A program made the position numbers and the translations under genes. Below are positions 59,928-64,000 of a stretch of 64,000 nucleotides of DNA, piece after piece. Origin of the DNA: Dermatemys mawii (Eukaryota > Chordata > Testudines > Dermatemydidae); the NCBI GenBank assembly GCA_007922305.1, contig ML677364.1:17072260-17136259 (forward strand). The letters are read 5' to 3'. Below the pieces are notes generated by a model. The model was not told the DNA's origin. It did not search any database and saw only the letters and a program-made list of their open reading frames with translations. The first letter of the stretch is position 1; each line of letters starts with the position of its first letter.

Positions 59928-59962
59928 TTTTTTTTTTTTTTTTTTTTTTTTTTTCCCCCCCC
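59928..59962 (+). repeat. T27 C8 homopolymer junction
   Basis: A run of 27 T passes directly into 8 C. Simple-sequence tract; run lengths in the source assembly may be unreliable. Confidence 0.9.
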
Positions 59963-60587
59963 TTCCTGTAAAATGTCTCAAACTCTTCTGGGTAATGTCA
60001 CTGCTTGTTCAGCCTTCAGATCTCTCAAGGCCCATCTCTGGTGCAATGTCTTTAAGGAATTGGTCAGCTAATAATGGTTTGAAGGGCCAGTGGGGATATT
60101 TGGAACTTCTTACACTTATAATTATGAGAACTACAATCTGCATAAAACTGTATATTTATTTGATTGCATCTCTTACCTCCCTCTTGTTCTAGAGTATAAA
60201 GTATTTGAGGAGGCGCTTGTATTAATGCCTGTACCATTCCTCCATAATAGAGCCATGAGCTGAATAAGGCCTCTGGGTGCTACCAAAACAGTCGGGGAGC
60301 ATGTGTAATTCCATGGGCAAATTAATGACAGAAAGGTGTCATTTGATTTGAAAAAATCGACAGAATCCTAATTTCAGTGATGTCTCCCTCTGCAGTGTGG
60401 TGTGGTGGGGCGGGGGAAGGAGAGGAGGGGACTCACTGCTCACAGTTCCAGGTCCTCTGGTTGGTGGAAATTTTATTAATATAGTGAGGCCAGAAATGGG
60501 TTAAGTTAGATATCATTAGGGAGCCATTTGTCCCACGAACAGAAAGGTACCAAATGTGACAAACCTAAAGTGGGTTTTAGCCCATAA

Positions 60588-60687
60588 GAGCTTATGCTCA
60601 AATAAACTTGTTAGTCTCTAAGGTGCCACAAGGACTCCTCATTGTTTTTGCTGATTCAGACTAATACGGTTAGCACTCTGAAACCTA
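60588..60687 (+). repeat. Tail of a high-copy amniote interspersed repeat
   Basis: Contains AGCTTATGCTCAAATAAACT, TTGTTAGTCTCTAAGGTGCC and ends near TTAGCACTCTGAAACC, wording typical of a common reptile repeat. Class unresolved. Confidence 0.6.
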
Positions 60688-60851
60688 AATCAATTCTATA
60701 GATATACAAGTCGAGAAAAAGTTTAAAAATCTGTTTTTGTAAATTATACTTTAAACACTGACTTGTCAGACCTGCAGCCCTACAGAATTGAATGGTGGCC
60801 CTCAACTGACAGTACTGTGTTCTCATTTAATGTTTGGCACATGATACTTGC

Positions 60852-60871
60852 TTTTTTTTTTTTTTTTTTTT
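60852..60871 (+). repeat. Poly-T run (20 T)
   Basis: Uninterrupted T run followed by AACGTTACAG. Confidence 0.95.
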
Positions 60872-61399
60872 AACGTTACAGATTATATAAATGGGAGACG
60901 TGCTGCAAGTTGATTTGCTATTATTGGGGGGAGAATGGAAAGAAGTGGTCCAGTAGTATTGATTATTAGCTTTGTTTGTTTTGCTGAAAGAATTGTAATG
61001 AGGCACTGGATAAGACATCAGCGTCTAGTCAAAAAGTACTAGAATCCCATCTTCAGACCGTATGCACTTCGTTCCATAACATACACTATATAACATTAAT
61101 TAATTACAGTCCCAAAGCAGGAGCGGCTGAAGGTTGCTGAAAGCGGAGGAACCACCAGTGCCAGAACTGAGGGCTCTGCCTTTCCTGCACTGCTCTTTCC
61201 CTTCTCACTCTTCTCCGCCCTCCTCCCTCTCATCGCTCGCCCTTACGATGGGGCCATGACCCCCTGACGCGCACACACACTCCCCTATCCCAAAGTAAAT
61301 TTATTACAAAATCCATGTTTTTAATTTGGTCTTGATCATATTTTTGGTATCAGTGTGGAGATTAAGAATAGACTAGTAGCTGATTTTTTGGAGAATACC

Positions 61400-63500
61400 T
61401 CTGCTAAGGACCTGGCTAAGCACAGTGCTCAGCGGCAACATGCGGTACATGCTACAGTAAGTGCATCCCTAAAATGAATTTGGCAAGGTTGGAGAGGAAG
61501 TACAGTGAGCATCAGGAAAAAGTTGAAGATGCCAGGACATGTCTGCCAACTATGGGCAAGAATTGTCTTGTACTAAGATGCATGGCATGGATTTCAAGAT
61601 GAATACCTGCTTCATCTGTGGTAAGACGGAAGCCCAAACACATCCATTTAAGCACAGTTTCAACGTGTGAGACAGGTGAGAAACTGTATGAAATCCTCAC
61701 TCTTAGTGAGGACATTACATGGAAAGTAAACTGGGTGCGTTGACCCAAAAGATGCCCACATGTTGACTTTGCGTATCACATTGAGTGCTGCGTTAAGAAT
61801 GTACATAATGTAAGTAAAAGGAATGGAAACAGATACTGGTTTTTACTCCTGCAAACTGTGCAGTTCAGCTGGAGTTCATAAATTGCCTCACAGAAGCTCT
61901 AATATGAGAAAGTGGTGGGGATAACTGATGTGGAGGCTAAATATGGAGAAATATGTGCTTTAAATGGAATTGAAGAGGACCAAATGCTTAGCAGAAAGAC
62001 TTTTTTAGAATATGTATCAAAGATGAACTGTGGGATACAGACGTTGTTTTTAGCAATTCACAGAAGCGAATCACAGCACATATTCTTAAAAGCTGCAAGA
62101 GACGTGGCAGTATCAAAAGTGAAAGAAAGTACTGATGTCAACAGTAACATGAAGACTTTGTTTGTGCAGGCCTTTTAGCGTAGCAGCCATAGATGTTATG
62201 GCTGAGGCACAAGCTCTTGACAACTCAAACTTACCACCTGCTGATATTCGGCTGAACACTTCATATGAGGCTACAAAGAAAATACTAAACCTATGACTAA
62301 ATCCTCTTTTCACTTGATGTATATGCAGAGGAATCAATTAAAACTATTAACAGAAAGAAGAGGGTGGTTTGGGTCCAGTATAAATTCACTGACTCTATGA
62401 ACATCTCCAGTATCACAATGAAGAAGCTACTGTTTCGTATTTACATGAAGGAGAGTTAACAGCATACATGGCAGGGAAAATGCTCCAGTATGTGAAGAAT
62501 TGCTTGAAAAATTTTGTTTCGTGGTGTAATGAAGCTGCTGCCTCATGCTGTTCAGTGAAATTTCTTCTTAGCTTCTGTGAGGAGGCTGACACTAAAATTA
62601 TCTTGCATGTTATCGGTGCCACAGAGAGGTGGTACTAAACTCTGTAGATTTTTGCATAAGACTAATACTCTCTCTGAGACATAACCCAAGATTTATGCAA
62701 GATTCTGTTTTTGTGCCTGCTGCTATGGAACAGAATTGCTGTATACCCTCAGATGTGTTCCTGTCGGTCGGATCATTAAAAGCTGCCACACTGCCAGGTT
62801 TCTGCACCCTTTCAGAATTGGACACTGCTGGAAGGTTGGCTGGATGGGCCAAATTATCTGACCTGGAAGGGAATTGATTCAGCCTTCAGACTCTCTACTC
62901 ACTCGGATAAATACACTGAAGGGATTCATATGCCAAATTTATCATTTGAAGACCAACATTATGACACTTGCAGAGCTACGTTGGTGGATGTTGTCCAAGA
63001 AGCAGACAAATGGAGAACAATTGTCACTGACAAAGAGTGCATTTGTAGCTGCTCTTAAAAGGGCAAATTATCAAGCAATGGAATGGCTCCAAGACAATAA
63101 AGTGCATCCAAAACTACTCTCCCTGTTCGACATGGATGGATATTGGACGGTGGACTGATCACACTAGTTATGTGTGAAATACCACGTGCTTCCAGGTCAG
63201 TCCTCCAGTTAATCAAATGCTCATTTGCAAAGACTGATGTTTACCACTCTACAAATGTTTGTCCAGCAGCCTGTCTTGTATAGAGCTGTGTGAGTGCAGT
63301 GTGGATGAGGATCAGTGTGACAAAGCCTCTGGCCATGATGACCTGGATGCAGACGACACATGATGATGAATATTCCCAGTCCTACAGGTCTGGGTTAACT
63401 TCCCTTGATTACCAAAGATCAATGTCTGCATTTACATTTGAAAAAAAAAGACAGTGCGTCCCTGTGTTTAAAGTAGGATTTTTAAAGAGTTGATTCTAAA
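61400..63500 (+). pseudogene. Decayed repetitive ORF with CxxC zinc motif and Cys-rich tail
   Basis: Pieces of one long protein follow in order through several frames. CFICGKTEAQTHPFKHSF (about 61,600) carries a CxxC zinc motif. Next are a DFAYHIECCVKNV piece, ITDVEAKYGEICALNGIEED to MKTLFVQAF (61912-62178), VMAEAQALDNSNLPPADIRL, and FCEEADTKIILHVIGATERG. AATLPGFCTLSELDTAGRL and LTRINTLKGFICQIYHLKTN with AELRWWMLSKKQ (62874-63158) come after. The tail has the wording EIPRASRSVLQLIKC with scattered Cys, then EDQCDKASGHDD. I recognise this as a family of repeated, probably mobile ORFs found in vertebrates and invertebrates, but I cannot name its class. Multiple stops and frameshifts make it a pseudogene. 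Confidence 0.6.
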
Positions 63501-64000
63501 AATATTTCCTCAAATACACATCAACATTAATTGTTCTAGTTTGTCATGTTTGGTGCCATTGTGTTTGTGGGAGAAAAGGCTTTCGAATGATACCCAGCTA
63601 GACCCATTTCTGGTGACTACGTTATCAAAATTTCCACCAACCAGAGGACCTGAAGCTGGGAGCTTAGGACTCGGGGGAGACAGCGAGTTGCCTGTGCCAC
63701 ACTGCAGAGGGTGACTCCATTGAAATTAATATTTTGTAGCTCTTTACAAATCAAATGGCACTTCCCCTACCTTTCTATCACTAACTTGCCCTTGGAAAAT
63801 ATTTTACCACCTGATACTCCCAAATAGTAATATAAATGTCACAATCTTCCAGAGGCTTCTTTTCTGAATGACTGACTGAAAATGCCTGCCTCTGTATATG
63901 TTGTATACTTTGTTAGACTGACTTTTTACATGAATAATCATTGAGAGTTTTGTTGTCCTGTTCTCTGTCATGAGAAAACAACCAAAAAGAAAAACCCAGT
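63501..64000 (+). other. Intron end, possibly 3' flank of the decayed ORF
   Basis: AT-rich sequence. The CATGTTTGGTGCCATTGTGT segment at about 63,545 may belong to the same repeated element, but no terminus was recognised. Confidence 0.3.

Larger units (their letters stand above)
45966..64000 (+). other. SLC9A7: SLC9A7 intron 1, incomplete
   Basis: From the donor at 45,966 no exon 2 (which should continue with the conserved exchanger helices) was found up to the window end, so the intron is at least 18 kb. It holds hAT elements, CR1 copies and a decayed repetitive ORF, each listed separately. I saw no gene in 46,340-47,255, 48,255-52,790, 53,200-55,140, 58,490-60,585 or 60,690-61,400. 50.45-52.1 kb may include old unclassified repeat DNA. 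Confidence 0.85.

Noticed and set aside
1..64000. CRISPR arrays, rRNA, tRNA genes, operons or phage-like modules
   Set aside because: None were seen; the direct repeats present are isolated or transposon-related, and the gene structure is eukaryotic.

Overview
This is nuclear DNA of an amniote, most likely a turtle (a crocodilian is the main alternative). The evidence is two vertebrate genes with phase-conserved exons in CpG islands, and an interspersed-repeat load of chicken-repeat-type (CR1) LINEs, PIF/Harbinger elements with Myb-like and HARBI1-like genes, and many short hAT elements. There are no bacterial-style genes, operons or CRISPR arrays. Most long open frames in the window are chance frames or transposon remnants.

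Layout. (1) 1-25,248, minus strand: the complete coding region of RP2 (ARL3 GTPase-activating protein) in five exons. Exon 5 and the start of the 3' UTR lie at the left edge; exon 1 lies in a CpG island at 24.56-25.56 kb. Spliced, it gives 357 residues with all splice phases intact. Intron 1 (17.5 kb) holds an old Harbinger copy at 10.2-15.1 kb, split by a CR1, plus several hAT elements. (2) 25.6-45.4 kb: the gap between RP2 and SLC9A7. It holds a nearly full-length Harbinger element (28,286-32,725) flanked by TAA, a polypyrimidine tract, further hAT elements and a palindrome-rich inverted-repeat element at 40.6-41.2 kb. (3) 45,704-45,965, plus strand: exon 1 of SLC9A7 (endosomal/trans-Golgi Na+/H+ exchanger NHE7) in a second CpG island. 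The rest of the window (to 64,000) is its first intron, with hAT pairs, nested CR1 copies and, at 61.4-63.5 kb, a decayed repetitive coding sequence with a Cys-rich tail.

RP2 and SLC9A7 are head to head, as they are next to each other on the human X chromosome, so the window keeps an ancestral amniote gene pair. RP2 acts on ARL3 at the ciliary base; SLC9A7 sets luminal pH in the trans-Golgi and endosomes. No joint function is implied by the sequence beyond neighbourhood.

No new gene system stands out. The parts most worth a second look are the two Harbinger copies with different inactivating lesions, nested insertions that can be dated relative to one another, the target-site preference of the hAT elements, and the decayed ORF family at the right end.
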